From Aegilops tauschii subsp. strangulata (Eukaryota; Streptophyta; Magnoliopsida; Poales; Poaceae), in NCBI RefSeq assembly GCF_002575655.3, contig NC_053039.3, positions 240,662,622 to 240,726,621 of the forward strand: DNA of 64,000 nucleotides, read 5' to 3'. Under the pieces are notes generated by a model. The model saw only the letters and a program-made list of their open reading frames with translations, searched no databases and was not told the DNA's origin. Position numbers and translations under genes: made by a program. Positions 21,935-33,854 of the stretch are shown here, one piece after another; the first letter of the stretch is position 1; each line of letters opens with the position of its first letter.

Positions 21935-24900
21935 TGAATCTCGCCCTCGAAATTCGGGTTGGCTAGAAAATAGGTGAGGGTGATCCTTCCGTAGGTCTTC
22001 CTCTCGTTCCCAGGTGGCTTCATCTTTGGTATGGTGGCTCCACTGAACCTTGCAAAACTTGATAACTTTGCTGCGTGTAACTCGGCTGGCAAACTCGAGA
22101 ATCTTGACTGGCTTCTCCTCGTAGGTCAAATCGGTATCCAACTGAATCGCTTCTAGTGGCACTGTATCTCTCAGAGGGATATCAACCATCTCTGTGTGGC
22201 ACTTCTTCAACAGAGAAACGTGGAACATCGTGCACTCCTGACAATCCTTCAGGCAATTCCAACGTGTAAGCAACATCTCCCATATGTTCCAAAACTTTGT
22301 ATGGTCCCACAGAACATGGTGCTAACTTTCCCTTAACTCCAAAGTGCTTCACTCCTCGGAGTGGTGATACACGAAGATACACTCTGTCTCCGACTTCGTA
22401 AATTGTCTCCTTGCATTTAGAATCCGCATAACTCTTCTGCCTGGACTGGGCTACCTTGAGTCTATCGCGAATCAGCTTAACCTTCTCTTCAGACTCTTTA
22501 ATCAAATCTGGTCCAAACAATTGTCGGTCTCCAACTTCATCCCACAACAACGGTGTCCTGCACCTCCTTCAGTACAATGCTTCGAAAGGGGCCATCTTCA
22601 AACTGGCTTGATAGTTGTTGTTGTAAGAGAACTCTGTGTAAGGAAAATTGTCGTCCCAACTAGATCCGTAATCTAGCGCACAAGCTCTCAACATGTCCTC
22701 CAAAATCTGATTGACTCTCTCAGTCTGTCCATCTTTCTGCGGGTGAAAAGTTGTACTGAACTCTAGCCTGGTTCCCAAAGTTTCATGCAACTGATTCCAA
22801 AACTTTGAGGTAAACTGGGTTCCTCTATCTGATACAATGGTCCTCGGAACTCCATGCAAACATACGATCCTGGTCATGTATATCTTTGCCAACTTAGCAC
22901 TGGTGTAAGTGGTCTTCACTGGGATGAAATGAGCTACTTTCGTCAAACGATCGACTACAACCCATATCGAGTCATAGCCTGAACGAGTCCTAGGCAATCC
23001 CGTGATAAAATCCATGCCTAGCTTGTCCCACTTCCATTCGGGTATCGGCAATGGTTGTAGCAATCTTGCTGGCTTCTGATGCTCTGCCTTCACTCTCTGA
23101 CATACATCACAAACTGCTACATACTCCGCAATATCCTTCTTCATTCTGGTCCACCAGAAACTATCCTTCAAATCCAGGTACATTTTAGTATTTCCTGGGT
23201 GAATCGAATATGGCGAATCATGGGCCTCCTGCAAAATCAGCTTCCTGATCTCCTGATCATTTGGCACATAAACGCGGTCCTCAAACCATAAGGTATCGTG
23301 CTCATCCTCACGAAATCATTTAGCCTTTCCTTTGCTCATCCTTTCCTTTATCTCGGCAATCTCCTTGTCCGTCTTCTGAGCTTCTCTGATCTTATCCATC
23401 AAAGTAGAATGAATCTCCAATGCTGCTACATAGCCTCTCGGAACTATCTCCAAACATAGCTCGCGAAGATCCTCTGCTAACTCCTTGGGTTACTCTCCGG
23501 TCATGAGTGTATTAACATGACTCTTGCGGCTCAACGCATCGGCTACTACGTTAGCCTTTCCGGGATGATAATGCAACTTCATATCATAATCCTTAATGAG
23601 TTCCAACCATCTCCTCTGCCTGAGATTCAACTCCTTCTGCGTGAAGATATACTTCAAACTCTTGTGATCCGTGTATACCTCACAATGGTTTCCGATGAGA
23701 AAATGTCTCCAAGTCTTCAACGCATGCACTACGGCTGCTAACTCCAAATCATGCGTAGCATAATTTAACTCATGGGGTTTAAGCTGTCGTGAAGCATAAG
23801 AAACAACTCTTCCCTCCTGCATAAGTATGGCTCCAAGTCCTCGATGAGAAGCGTCGCAATACACTTCATAATCCTTGCGTTGATCTGGCAGAATCAACGC
23901 TGGTGATGTAGCCAAGCGTTTCTTCAACTCCTGAAAACTGGCCTCACATTCCTCAGTCCATTTGAACTTGGTGTCCTTCTTTAACAACTCCGTCATAGGC
24001 TTTGCAATCTTCGAGAAATTCTCAATGAACCTCCGGTAGTATCCTGCGAGTCCAAGAAAACTCCGGATCTCTCAAACTGACGTGGGTGCCTCCCAATTAG
24101 TAATAGTGACAACTTTAATGGGGTCTACCGCTATTCCTTCTCCGGATATAACATGTCCAAGGAATCCAACTTCCTTCAACCAAAACTCACACTTGCTGAA
24201 CTTGGCGTATAGCTGATGTTCTCTTAGCTTCCCAAGTACTAAACACAAATGCTCTTTATGCTCCTCTTCATTCTTCGAGTAGACCAGAATATCATCAATG
24301 AACACCACAACGAACTTATCCAAAAACTCCATAAACACCTTGTTCATCATGTTCATAAAGTAGGCAGGTGCGTTAGTCAGGCCAAATGACATAACGGTAT
24401 ACTCATATGGTCCGTACCTCGTGGTAAAAGTTGTCTTAGGTATATCCTGCTCTCCAATCTTCAGCTGGTGGTACCCTGATCGCAGATCGATCTTGGAAAA
24501 CACCTTAGCTCCTTGCAGCTAATCAAACAAATCATTGATCATCGGCAGTGGGTACTTGTTCTTGATCGTCACCTCATTCAATCCTCGATAATCAACAACC
24601 ATCCTTAACGATCCATCCTTCTTCTCCACTAGAAGCACTGGTGATCCCCAAGGTGACGAACTTGGGTGAATATAACCTTTATCCAGTAACTCCTTAATCT
24701 GCTTCTTAATTTCCTCCAAATCCTTTGCGGGCATTCTGTACGGTCTCTTAGATATTTTCCCTGTGTCTGGCAAGAGCTCAATCAAAAACTCAATGTCTCT
24801 ATCCGGTGGCATGCCTGGCAACTCTTCTGGAAATACATCCGGGAAATCCTTCACCACTGGTACTTCCTCCTGTAAAACTCTTGATAAGGAATTTACTTGA

Positions 24901-26342
24901 GTCCTATTCGGCACATGCCGGGATACATACTTGATCCTTCTTCCTTCTAGGGTGGTGAGCAAAATCGACTTACTGGCGCAATCGATGTTTCCTCCATACA
25001 TCGATAGCCAATCCATACCCAGAATCACATCCAAACCTTGCGACTCCAAAATTATCAGATCTGAGGGAAAAACATGCCTACCTATGGTCAATGGCATCTG
25101 AAAACATCCTTGGCTTGCCATATACTCTACTCCTGGCGAGCTCACTAACATAGGTGTACTAAGAACTTTGGTGGGCAGTTTATACTTATCCACAAATCCC
25201 CTTGATATTTATGAATGCGATGCACCAGTATCAAAAAGAACGACTGCAGTAAATGACTTAACCAAAAACTTACCTATTACTGCATCTGGCTGGGCTTCAA
25301 CCTCCTCCACGTTAACGTGGTTCACTTGTCCCCTATTGAAAGGCTTGGGCTTCTTCCCAGAGCTTCCATTGCCGTTTCCATTATTAGCTTTAGGACATTC
25401 ATTGGCGTAATGTCCAGTCTTCTGGCACTTGTAGCAAGTAACGTGGCTTAGATCTTTCTTGGCGGGTGTTGCTTTGTTAGAATGGTTCTGTCAGTTGCTT
25501 CCTCCATTACCATTCCCGTTCTTGGAGCCACTATGGTTGTGCGAACTTCCTCCAGTGTGATTGTGACCTCCATGGTTATGCTAAAGGGGTCCTCCCGAGT
25601 TCGGGGTGAAACGGGGTCTCTGCTGAGCTCCACAATTATACTTCCCTTGTCCATACTTCCTCTTGCGGTTGTCAATCTGCTGCTGCTTCCCTTCAATCAT
25701 GAGAGCTCTAACTACCAACTCCTGGTAGTTATTGAAATTTTCCACCATCAACTGCATGCTCAGCTCATCATTCAGTCCTTCCAGAAACTTCTCCTGCTTA
25801 GCTGCATCTGTAGCGACGTCATCTGGGGCATAACGTGCTAGTTTACTAAAATCATCCACATACTGGCCAACTGTGCATCCTCCTTGGCGTAAGTTGCGGA
25901 ACTCGCGCTTCTTCATGGCCATAGCTCCTGTTGATACATGGGCAGTGTGAAAAGCCTGCTGAAACTGGTCCCATGTAACAGTGTCGATGGGGTAAGTGGC
26001 TGTGAAATTCTCCCACCATGATGTTGCGGGTCCATCAAGCTGATGTGCGGCAAAACGCACTCTCTCCGCATCTGTGCATCCTGCAGTGGTCAACTCCCTT
26101 TCAATCTTGTGGAACCAATCATCTGCAACTATCGGCTCGGTGCTACTGGAGACCACCGGCGGATTCAGCCTTAAAAAACGGGCTAAGTGATCAACCGGTG
26201 GTGGTGGTGGTGGGTTGTTGTTGTTGTTGTTGTTCCCCTGATTCTGATTCTGGACTAGTACCTACATCAATGTATTCTGCTGCTGGATCAACTGAGTGAG
26301 CTCTGGTGGGAAAGGAAATCCGTTGTCGCATCTCGGAGGCAT
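21929..26342 (-). pseudogene. gag-pol polyprotein of E with chromodomain, broken by stops
   Basis: Reading down from ATG 26342, the order is as follows. Gag: WFHKIERELTTAGCTDAERV, WDQFQQAFHTAHVSTGAMAM. Zinc knuckle: CYKCQKTGHYANEC. Protease: LFDTGASHS, near 25235, with a stop just after. [40 protein letters not shown], catalytic [11 protein letters not shown]. RNase [18 protein letters not shown]. Integrase: zinc-binding H/H/C/C (CDVCQ), then D, D and E in MDFITGL, VSDRGTQF and DGQTERVNQ. Chromodomain: ILEFASRVTRSKVIKFCKVQ. At least seven in-frame stops (near 25578, 25490, 25210, 24518, 24070, 23487, 23318 and 22567) and a frameshift near 22240 break it. All domains are otherwise present, so it decayed after inserting as a full element. 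Confidence 0.9.
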
Positions 26343-26543
26343 CTGCTGGGTTTAGAAAAGATGAGAAAACAGAGTAGAATGAGGTCTAGGGGGAAAACAC
26401 TACCCATATGCACATGATACAAACACAATCATATCACTCAATCAATCAAGCAAGGGCATACAATCAGTCTAGAACTATCGTTACAAAAGTGCTCGGACTA
26501 TACTATATACATGGTGGAATACTACTACTGATATGGTGGTCGA

Positions 26544-27281
26544 CTAGAAAAATTGATCGGTCGAAGACTCCATGATATCCGCTCCAGCTTCATCAACAAA
26601 GTCAGCATTGCTATCGTCGGGGTCCGAGTCGGTGTCGTCGATGATGATGTAGTTCTCCGGGCAAGTGGAATCGTCGTCTTCTCCTCCTGGCGCGGGATCT
26701 CCCATGAATACTCCGATCTTCTTTATCAGGTCATCATTCTTCTCCAATAGTGTTGCGATTTCCTCCTCATATCCATCGCGTGTAGACTTGAGTTCTTTCT
26801 CCAGCTCCGTGATCCTTGTCATCGCCTTCTGCAAATCTGTCATGCCTGCGCACATCTGGTTCTCCTGGTGTCGAATGAGCTGGTTTAACTCCTGCATGAA
26901 AACTGCAATGGATCTATCCTTCCTGGTGCTGACCATCTCCCATTGCTCATCTCGGCGCCCACAAATCTGGTAGATAGTATCCTTGAGATCCTTGTGGTAA
27001 ACTTCTCCAATGCGTCCCATGGTGATTTGGGCTGCCATACTCTTTCCTAGACTCCAGGTTGGTGCATCAAAGGAAAACTCTATGGGCTCAGTGACTGGCA
27101 TAAAAATCCTTCCTGGAACTTGAACTTGAATCATCCAGCTCTCCTCTTCTGGTAAAGTGGCGTTGTAAGTACCGGTGAAGCTTGGTATTCCGATGTTCAG
27201 GTACCTAGTGACTTCCTTCAAGTGGCGTCCAAAAGGTGTGTCTTCATCCGGTTGTGCAAACTTGTTCCTTGCGTCCGCCAT
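26544..27281 (-). CDS. Accessory ORF upstream of gag in E, function unknown
   Basis: An uninterrupted 245-codon frame starts at ATG 27281, about 108 bp from the LTR end, and stops at 26544, 200 bp before gag. It begins MADARNKFAQPDEDTPFGRH. The middle is globular-looking (FSFDAPTWSLGKSMAAQITM, then CGRRDEQWEMVSTRKDRS). A predicted coiled coil follows (MTDLQKAMTRITELEKELKS), and the C-terminus is strongly acidic (DDTDSDPDDSNADFVDE). No transmembrane segment or known catalytic motif is visible. It is not gag; the gag domain lies in the next frame. Its openness beside a gag-pol with many stops is notable. It could be a lineage-specific accessory protein, or be translated as a first ORF on the genomic RNA. 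Confidence 0.6.
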   Translation of the reverse strand: MADARNKFAQPDEDTPFGRHLKEVTRYLNIGIPSFTGTYNATLPEEESWMIQVQVPGRIFMPVTEPIEFSFDAPTWSLGKSMAAQITMGRIGEVYHKDLKDTIYQICGRRDEQWEMVSTRKDRSIAVFMQELNQLIRHQENQMCAGMTDLQKAMTRITELEKELKSTRDGYEEEIATLLEKNDDLIKKIGVFMGDPAPGGEDDDSTCPENYIIIDDTDSDPDDSNADFVDEAGADIMESSTDQFF

Positions 27282-27374
27282 CCTAAAAAGTAGAAAATGG
27301 AGAGGAGTCAGAAATGAGAAGAGAGTAGTGGTCTAGGGCTTTAGCTTAGTGGTCGTGTCCTACAGTCAGCGTGT

Positions 27375-27389
27375 GCTCTGATACCATCT
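27375..27389 (-). other. Primer binding site of E (initiator Met tRNA)
   Basis: On the minus strand AGATGGTATCAGAGC follows the LTR end. TGGTATCAGAGC is the classical plant initiator Met PBS. Confidence 0.85.
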
Positions 27390-30059
27390 TGTAGCGACCA
27401 GACCTCAAACAGTCTGATCTCTGTGAATCAGTGTCATCCCTGGATCGGTAATGCTGACACGCACAGTACTTGAGGATTTATAACAGAGTAGCTATCACAC
27501 ACTTATTACATCGAATGTCTCAAAAGAGAACTTATTACAATAAATATGGCTTAAGGCCATCTAATACGATAACAGCAGAAGGCTTGGAAGATAAAGTGAG
27601 TCCATCAACTCCAACGGCATCACTGAGTGAAAGACAACGACCTATGGCTCCTTACTCGTCGTCTGAAAAGTCTGCAACATGATACGTTGCAGCCCGAAAC
27701 GGGTCAGCACATGGAATATGCTGGCAAGGTAACACAAGAGTGTAATGAACAGAATAATGCTATCACTACATGCATATATGGCTGGTGGAGGCTATATGGT
27801 TAATATGTTTTGCGGAAAGCCAATTTTTGCCTACAACAAAGGAATATATTTTATTTAACTATCATGGTGGTTGTTAAACATTGAGAAGGTTCACCCAACT
27901 CAATCCCAATTAAGCATCATCATTAAACCCAATCAAATTATATTAAGAGTGATGAGATCCACATGATAATCCAAGAACTAGATACTCAAGATGTCCATAA
28001 CCGGGGACACGGCTAACCATGATTAGTTTGTACACTCTGCAGAGGTTTGCACACTTTTCCCCACAAGACTCTATCTCCTCCGTTGGATTTCTCGCACTAC
28101 ATAATGTTTGAGAAACGAATGACCGAGACACAGTCTTTCCGAAGAGGTCCCCTTAACCGATAGATAGGCATGTACACCTACAATCCCCTACATCTGCTAG
28201 CCCATCATGGAAAGGTTTCCCACAACTTACTCAACTATGCCAGAGCCCATAATGGCATGTGGCTACACACGGAAGTTTCTAGCATGAATAATGTTATGAT
28301 CCCTTTGAGCCTGGGTGGCAGTCCATAGGAGAATCACACGGTACCCCGGGATTTCCAAAAATACAGGCAACACTGGATTCCCCAGGTGACTCAATCCACC
28401 CAGAGGTGTATTAAAGTTGCCACCTTAAGTTAACCATTAATTAACAATACTCACAACTGTCATGAATACACTCAAACCCAAACCATGTCTACGAGCATAG
28501 CATAGCAATATAAGCAACGTAGAAGTAACTCCCACAGGTTTGATAATAAACAGGTGTATAGGTACTACCTCATCTACTTCCCAAACCCACAATTTAATCA
28601 GATCCTAACCATGCAATTGTTTGAGGATTGATCTAATGCAATAAAATTGGGTAGTAAAGAGGTATGATCAAAGTGTTACTTGCCATGCTGATGATCCGTG
28701 AAACCTAGAGACTCGTAGTAGCACGCTTCGCACTCCGGGTACTCTATCGCTAACAAACAAACAAGCATACAATAAGAAATCAAGCAAAGATGCATGGGTA
28801 AAACTCAAATAAGAAGATCTAACCAGAAAGTTCAACTTAAGAACTCCGGTTTGCAAAAAGAATCAAATCAAACGAAGCAACGAAACTCAAACTTCGAAAG
28901 AAACAAGCTTTGATTACTAATCTGGACTAAATTCAAATTTTACAGTAGCAAAAACTTGTTTAAGTTGATTAAACAGAAAGAGGGCTTCGAGGCAAAACTC
29001 TAAGCGCTTGAATCGCCTGATTCCGATAAACATGCGAAAAGATAAACTAAAACAAAATTCAGATCAGAAATCGCGATCGAAAATAATCGCGAAAAAATCC
29101 GAGAAAAAGAAAAACTGACGAACAGGCTAACGAACGAATGTTCGCTGTCTGTGGCTAAACGGTGAAAATCGTTCGTTAAAACGAACAAACGAACAGGCGT
29201 TCGCTAAATAATTAAATCGGAAGGAAAAAAACCGATCTATAAAATAAACCGCGAGTTCTAAAAAAACGTACAGTTTTCCGAAGAAAACCGGCGGCGGCGG
29301 TTGCTACCTTCGGCGAGGCTCCAGCGAGGCGGTGGCGGATCCGACGGGGCGGCGGGGCGACGGCGGAGCGGCGGCGGTGGCGGTGGTCGGCGGCGAGGGG
29401 CGGCGGCGTCGGCGTCGGCGCGGCGGCGGCGGCGAATCCGGCGGCGACGGTGGCTTAGGGTTAGGGTTAGGCGCAGGTGGGCTCGGGTGGGCTGGGGGTC
29501 GCGGGCGGCGGCTTATAAGAGGGGGCCGGCTGGGGAGTCCTGGCCGGTTACGGCCCGGAGTCGGTTCGTTTTTTTAAATAATTCCGCGCAGCAAAACGAA
29601 GAAAAGAAATACTAAACGGACTCCAAAAATCCTGAAATAAATTTTCCCCGTCCTCTAAAAATCTACCGGACAAGGTGTATATTTATTTGGGACTCTAATT
29701 CAATTTTGGAAAACACATATTTTTCCTAATTCAAATAAAATAGCGATAAAACTCCAAATAAAATTCTTATTTGATTTTAATATTAAATCTCCAATATTTC
29801 ATTATTTTGAGGAAGTCATTTTATCCTCTCTCTTTTATTTTTATAGAAGAAATATTCGAAGAGAAAAATAATTAAAATCAAATGATCCTCTTTTCAAAAT
29901 TCGAGTAAACTCAAATATGAAAATAACGAAATTCCCAACTCTCTCCGTGGGTCCTTGAGTTGCGTATAATTTCTAGGATCAAGCCAAAATGCAGTAAAAT
30001 ATGATATGCAATGATGATCTAATGCATAACATTCCAAATTGAAAATTTGGGATGTTACA
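27390..30059 (-). repeat. 5' LTR of E
   Basis: This 2670-bp LTR is homologous along its whole length to 19250-21916, with scattered substitutions and small indels in the GC-rich tract. TATA is at 29512-29519. Confidence 0.95.
29512..29519 (-). promoter_or_regulatory. TATA box in the 5' LTR of E
   Basis: CTTATAAG on the minus strand at the edge of the GC-rich tract is the likely promoter of the genomic RNA of E. Confidence 0.55.
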
Positions 30060-30064
30060 GCTAC

Positions 30065-31047
30065 GACCGAGGAGGAGGACGAGGCGGAGGACGCTGGGAC
30101 GATCGCGCCCTCGCCTGGAGTGGTGCGACCGGCCTCGCGAGGACCGCTGGCAGGACCAGCCTCGTGAGGATTGCCCTCAGGGCAATGCTGGTCTTCCTCC
30201 GTTGCCGCCACCGCCAAGAAGGAACGACGACCACCATCAGGACGAGGGGGCTGGGGGCTTCCAGGAACCGCGTGCCATCGCCTGCATCTTGGGCGGAGCT
30301 CAAGCCCCAGCCTCTCAGCACATCTTCAAGCAGTTTGGTCACGAGGTGAACGCAACCCTTCCCAGGCTTTAGGCCACGCGCCCGCTCAGGTGGTCCAAGT
30401 GCGCCATCACTTTCAGCTCGGCGGACCAGCTCAAGTGCGCGGCCACCGCTGGCGCCCTCCCGATGCTCTGCTCACCCGTCATCAGAAACGTGCAAGTCAC
30501 CAAGACCCTCATCGACGGCGGCGCAGGGCTTAATGTGCTGTCCGTCGAGATGTTCGACAGCCTCCAAGTGCCATACGATCAGCTTCAGCCAACCAAGCCC
30601 TTCTCAGGAGTGACCGACGGCTCCACCACGCCGGTAGGGCAGGTCCGCCTCCCTGTCACCTTCGGACAACACGACAACTACCGCACTGAGCTCATCGACT
30701 TTGATGTCGCCCACATCCGTCTACCGTACAATGCCATCCTCGGGTATCTGGCTCTGGCCAAGTTTATGGCAATGACACACCACGGCTACAACGTCCTCAA
30801 GATGCCAGGAAGCGGCGGGATTATCACCGTCCACTGTGAAGAAAGAGATGCAGTGTGCTCCCTCGAGCGCGCCTTCCAAGCCGCAGCGATTGAAGACCCC
30901 GACAACAATGCAGCGCAGTACCCTCCTGAGGCCGTCCCCAAGAAGAAGAAGCAGCTACTCCACACAGAACCTCAGGGGAGCGGCGTCTCTGGCGGTGCAA
31001 CGTCAGGATCGGCGCCTGTGCTTGGGGCACCTTCCTCCCTCGCATAG
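30065..31047 (+). pseudogene. gag end and aspartic protease of D
   Basis: D resumes after E with an Arg/Gly/Asp-rich stretch (30065-30200), then linker sequence (CILGGAQAPASQHIFKQFGH). From 30463 comes an open frame with VIRNVQVTKTLIDGGAGLNV, the protease active-site region with DGGAG in place of DTGAS. RLPYNAILGYLALAKFMAMT is the second conserved part. The frame stops at 31047 after a Lys-rich linker. Clade-typical proteases of this type precede RT directly; here only an RT remnant follows. Confidence 0.75.
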
Positions 31048-31053
31048 GAAGGC

Positions 31054-31600
31054 GTGCCCGGCGCCCTCCTCGGGCAAAGCTTGGGGGCTCTCTTCTGGAG
31101 GGCCTCAGACCTAGCCAACATCACGAGGGAGGCGCTCGGGCACCACATGGAGGCGTGCTTTGCGGCACGTTTCCCTCGGGATAACACCGGGCGAGGAGCG
31201 CCCGGCGCCAAGGAGTTCATCACCAAGGTCACTCAGGAGCTGCAGGATGCAAGAGCCATACGCGGCGACCGCCGCCCACCTGGCGCAGCTCCCCATCCAG
31301 GTGAGGAGGGCGGGCTGCGCGTCTGCGTCGACATCCCAGGGCTCAACAGGGCCGCATCTCAGGAGCTCTCCTGGCCTTCGCGTGTGGGATGCTGCGAGGG
31401 CCCACCTCACAACTATGTTCGCATGTCGGTCGTCCTGCCGAGCGTGGCAGCCGCCTTCTAGCGCAACCTGCGGAGCATCCTGCCGGCTCAGGAGGCCAGG
31501 CATCCCGCAGTCCTGACGGAGATGGAGACGGTCCTCGAGGAGCCGCCTGGACCCTCAGAGCCTCTCGAGGCTCAGGGTCTTGGTGGCTCGTGAGGAGCAA
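31054..31600 (+). pseudogene. Reverse transcriptase remnant of D
   Basis: The frame contains KEFITKVTQELQDARAI and then LRVCVDIPGLNRAAS. The latter corresponds to the conserved RT block usually reading VDYxxLNKA. The catalytic region, RNase H and integrase are not present. A stop lies at 31459. The rest (TEMETVLEEPPGPSEP...) is not recognisable. D is a large internal-deletion derivative. Confidence 0.55.
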
Positions 31601-31681
31601 CCCCTTTGCCACGCATCTTCAACTACTCCAACATCCCCTCGACAACGGAACCAGGTGACATTTTCCAAGTTTATTTAGCTG

Positions 31682-31868
31682 GGAGCGCCCCCCCGGGCTA
31701 CATCATTCCCAGGCCGCGTGGGCCTGTCCCTGCGGCATGTATCCTTTTACGTCTTTAGCTTACTCTGCTAGGGGCGCCCCTCGGGCTGCATCATCCCCAG
31801 GCCGCTCGGGTCCGACCCAGCGGCATGTATCGTTCTTGCATTTACCTAAGCTAGTTTGCTTTTCATGC
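31682..31868 (+). repeat. Two-copy tandem repeat in the 3' region of D
   Basis: Units of about 87 bp begin at 31682 and 31769. They share GGGCTACATCATTCCCAGGC-like and GCGGCATGTATC segments. Confidence 0.7.
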
Positions 31869-32156
31869 ATAATCTATCTATGGTTATCACCTGCTTGGTT
31901 GTCACCCACCACTGGAGCTACACACGCTGGCATGACGCTTGTGCTCGGGTCCGTCCCTGCAACATCGACAAATCTGAGTGGTCGAGCTCTGGCTCGGGCG
32001 CGCCCCGCGCACGTCACCTCACCAGGCCCTCAGTGCCTTCATCTTCTTGCAGAGCAATCGCGGCAGACTAGTGATCATCGCGGCAATCTGTGTCCCTCCT
32101 CGTGCTAACCTGCAGGAACCTCCCGAGGACGACAGCGGGCGGTACCACGAGTTCCT

Positions 32157-32710
32157 TCTTCTCCCATGCGATTCGCTTGCGCGTTAAAAGGGGGGCTCCT
32201 AAGCATCGCGACTCACGAGCCCTTACTGGATCTCCAGCCCTCACCCCCTGGCCTTGACCACGGCATCGCGACCTGGCATACCAGCGGCGGCTGAGCTCGC
32301 TCGAGGGTTGGGACCTGAGGACGCAGAGCACACAGAAGGGCGTGGAGAAGAGGGGGAGGCTCGCATGGGCCTAACCTCGCTACCCTACAGTAGTCGACAT
32401 GCAAGTCTGGCGCAACACAAGGAACCAGCCCCGGAATTCCAAGATAAGTCTCGCGCCTGGATCGACCCAGCACTACAGCATAGGATCCTCACCTATGGCA
32501 GCCTTGTTACGGCGACATCGCCACCCTTTCCTGCCTCTTGTTAGTGGCTTGAGCGCTAAAGGGGACCTCTGAGTATCACGCCTCGGGAGCTCTTACTGGA
32601 CCTCGGGCCGCTCCCCTCCTGGCCTTGACCACGGCATCACGACCTGGCATACCAGCGACAGCTGCAGCCTGCCTGGGGACCGGGACCTGTCGGCGTAGAG
32701 CACCAAGCTG
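32157..32710 (+). repeat. Second diverged repeat in the 3' region of D
   Basis: Segments near 32184-32335 and 32550-32703 share GGCCTTGACCACGGCATC, CGACCTGGCATACCAGCG and GGGACCTG. The unit spacing is about 375 bp. No convincing sense-strand coding was seen here. Confidence 0.7.
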
Positions 32711-32949
32711 CCGCGGGGTTGGAAAGGGGAGACCGAGCCGAAACAAGACATGCACTCGCAAATTTTCATAATTAAGATAATATGAACAGAAGACATTACA
32801 GATCCTTTACACGCCCCCACGGGGTCCGTTTCGATTCCTCTCAGGGAACAAAAGAAGGAAGTTCCTAGGAGCTCTATCGACACGTGCCAGGGCAGCCGAC
32901 ACCATCATCAACAGTGGGCCACGGAGGGGTGGAGCCAACCCCATCCAGA

Positions 32950-33763
32950 TCAGCGACGGCGGCGGCCGGACGCTGTGGCATTGCTCCAGGCCCGGCGAGA
33001 GCTTGGAGGCACGTAGCTGTCGTCACTCGTCTCCGGGGTCTCGTAGGGCTCGGGAGAGTCGCCGGACTCCCAAACACCCCCGCTGCTGCTGGAAGAGCCG
33101 CTGGCGAAGCCAGCGGCACGCTCGGTGCTGGCTGCTGCGCCGCCCCGACGACCCTCTCCGGGGCAGCACTCCAAGCGGCGGCCTTCCGTGTCGAAGACCT
33201 TGAAGAACATCATGGAGGCGTCGTCGTACTTGAAGTGGATGGCGAGGGCGCCTTCCGCGCGGCAAACCCGGGCGACCTCGCCCGAGCCGCGGGTCATGAA
33301 GATCTTGCCTAGGGAAACGGCTTCCACCTCAACTCCAGTCGCCGGGGCGTCGCGGTCGGCGTGCTGCAGCCAAAGCTCAAGGGGGCCCCTCGGCGGCATC
33401 TCGGCGGAGAAGAACCGCGGGAAGCGGATCCAGGTGCGCGGAGGCATCGCCGCCCACATCACGAGTTCGCGCGAGGAATCCGCGGCGTGGACTCCTGGGG
33501 CAACGGCGTGAGTCACCGCAGCGCGGCGACCACGGCCCCGGCGCGGGCGGCGGCGCTCGTCGCCTCTTCCTCGGGAGCCCTCAGCTTGGGCGTACAAAGG
33601 CAGCGGGTACCTGGGAGGAGGCCGCTCGTACCAAGGCCTCAACGCCTCCGGCCTCACGACCATGTCGCAGCGGTGGCTCGGCCTCTTCTTCGGCGGAAGT
33701 GGCCCGGGCTCATCGCGGGGGTTTTCCCTTCTCTGCGGCTGAGAACCTCCGAATAGGCGCCAT
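32950..33763 (-). CDS. Antisense ORF of D with a B3-DNA-binding-like region
   Basis: An open minus-strand frame of 237 codons runs from ATG 33663 to the stop at 32950. An upstream ATG at 33763 (MAPIRRFSAAEKGKPP) would be joined by one frameshift near 33715 and may be the original start. The central part has IRFPRFFSAEMPPRGPLELW, VSLGKIFMTRGSGEVARVCR and LAIHFKYDDASMMFFKVFD. This follows the B3 domain pattern: start with FPRFF, a GW/GS.EF position, then LxFxYxG..xFxVKVFD. The C-terminus is Ser/Glu/Pro-rich with SSSSSGGVWESGDSPEPYE and a basic end. TATAAAT lies 85 bp upstream of 33763. Its place between pol and 3' LTR, antisense, matches the PF04195-like frames of A and B, but the protein type differs. 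It could be a captured host gene. The B3 assignment is by eye. Confidence 0.55.
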
Positions 33764-33847
33764 TGGAGTCGCTACTAGCAATGAAGCGAGGAAGAAGAAG
33801 CGAGCGGAGCAGGAAGAGATGATCAACGGGGGCTCCGCCCCCTCCTC

Positions 33848-33854
33848 ATTTATA
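33848..33854 (-). promoter_or_regulatory. TATA box for the antisense ORF of D
   Basis: TATAAAT on the minus strand is 85 bp upstream of ATG 33763 and about 185 bp upstream of ATG 33663. Confidence 0.55.

Larger units (their letters stand above)
19250..30059 (-). mobile_element. Complete Gypsy chromovirus E (Tekay-like), TSD GCTAC
   Basis: This 10.8-kb element lies on the minus strand. It has a 5' LTR (27390-30059), PBS for initiator Met tRNA, an accessory ORF, gag-pol with a C-terminal chromodomain, a PPT and a 3' LTR (19250-21916). The target duplication GCTAC is at 19245-19249 and 30060-30064. The LTRs differ at 8 of about the first 375 bases (around 2%), so the insertion is fairly recent. 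It sits in the gag of D. Confidence 0.95.

Noticed and set aside
31856..32544. Overlapping short frames on both strands in the 3' region of D
   Set aside because: They fall in duplicated GC-rich non-coding repeats and lack conserved protein motifs.
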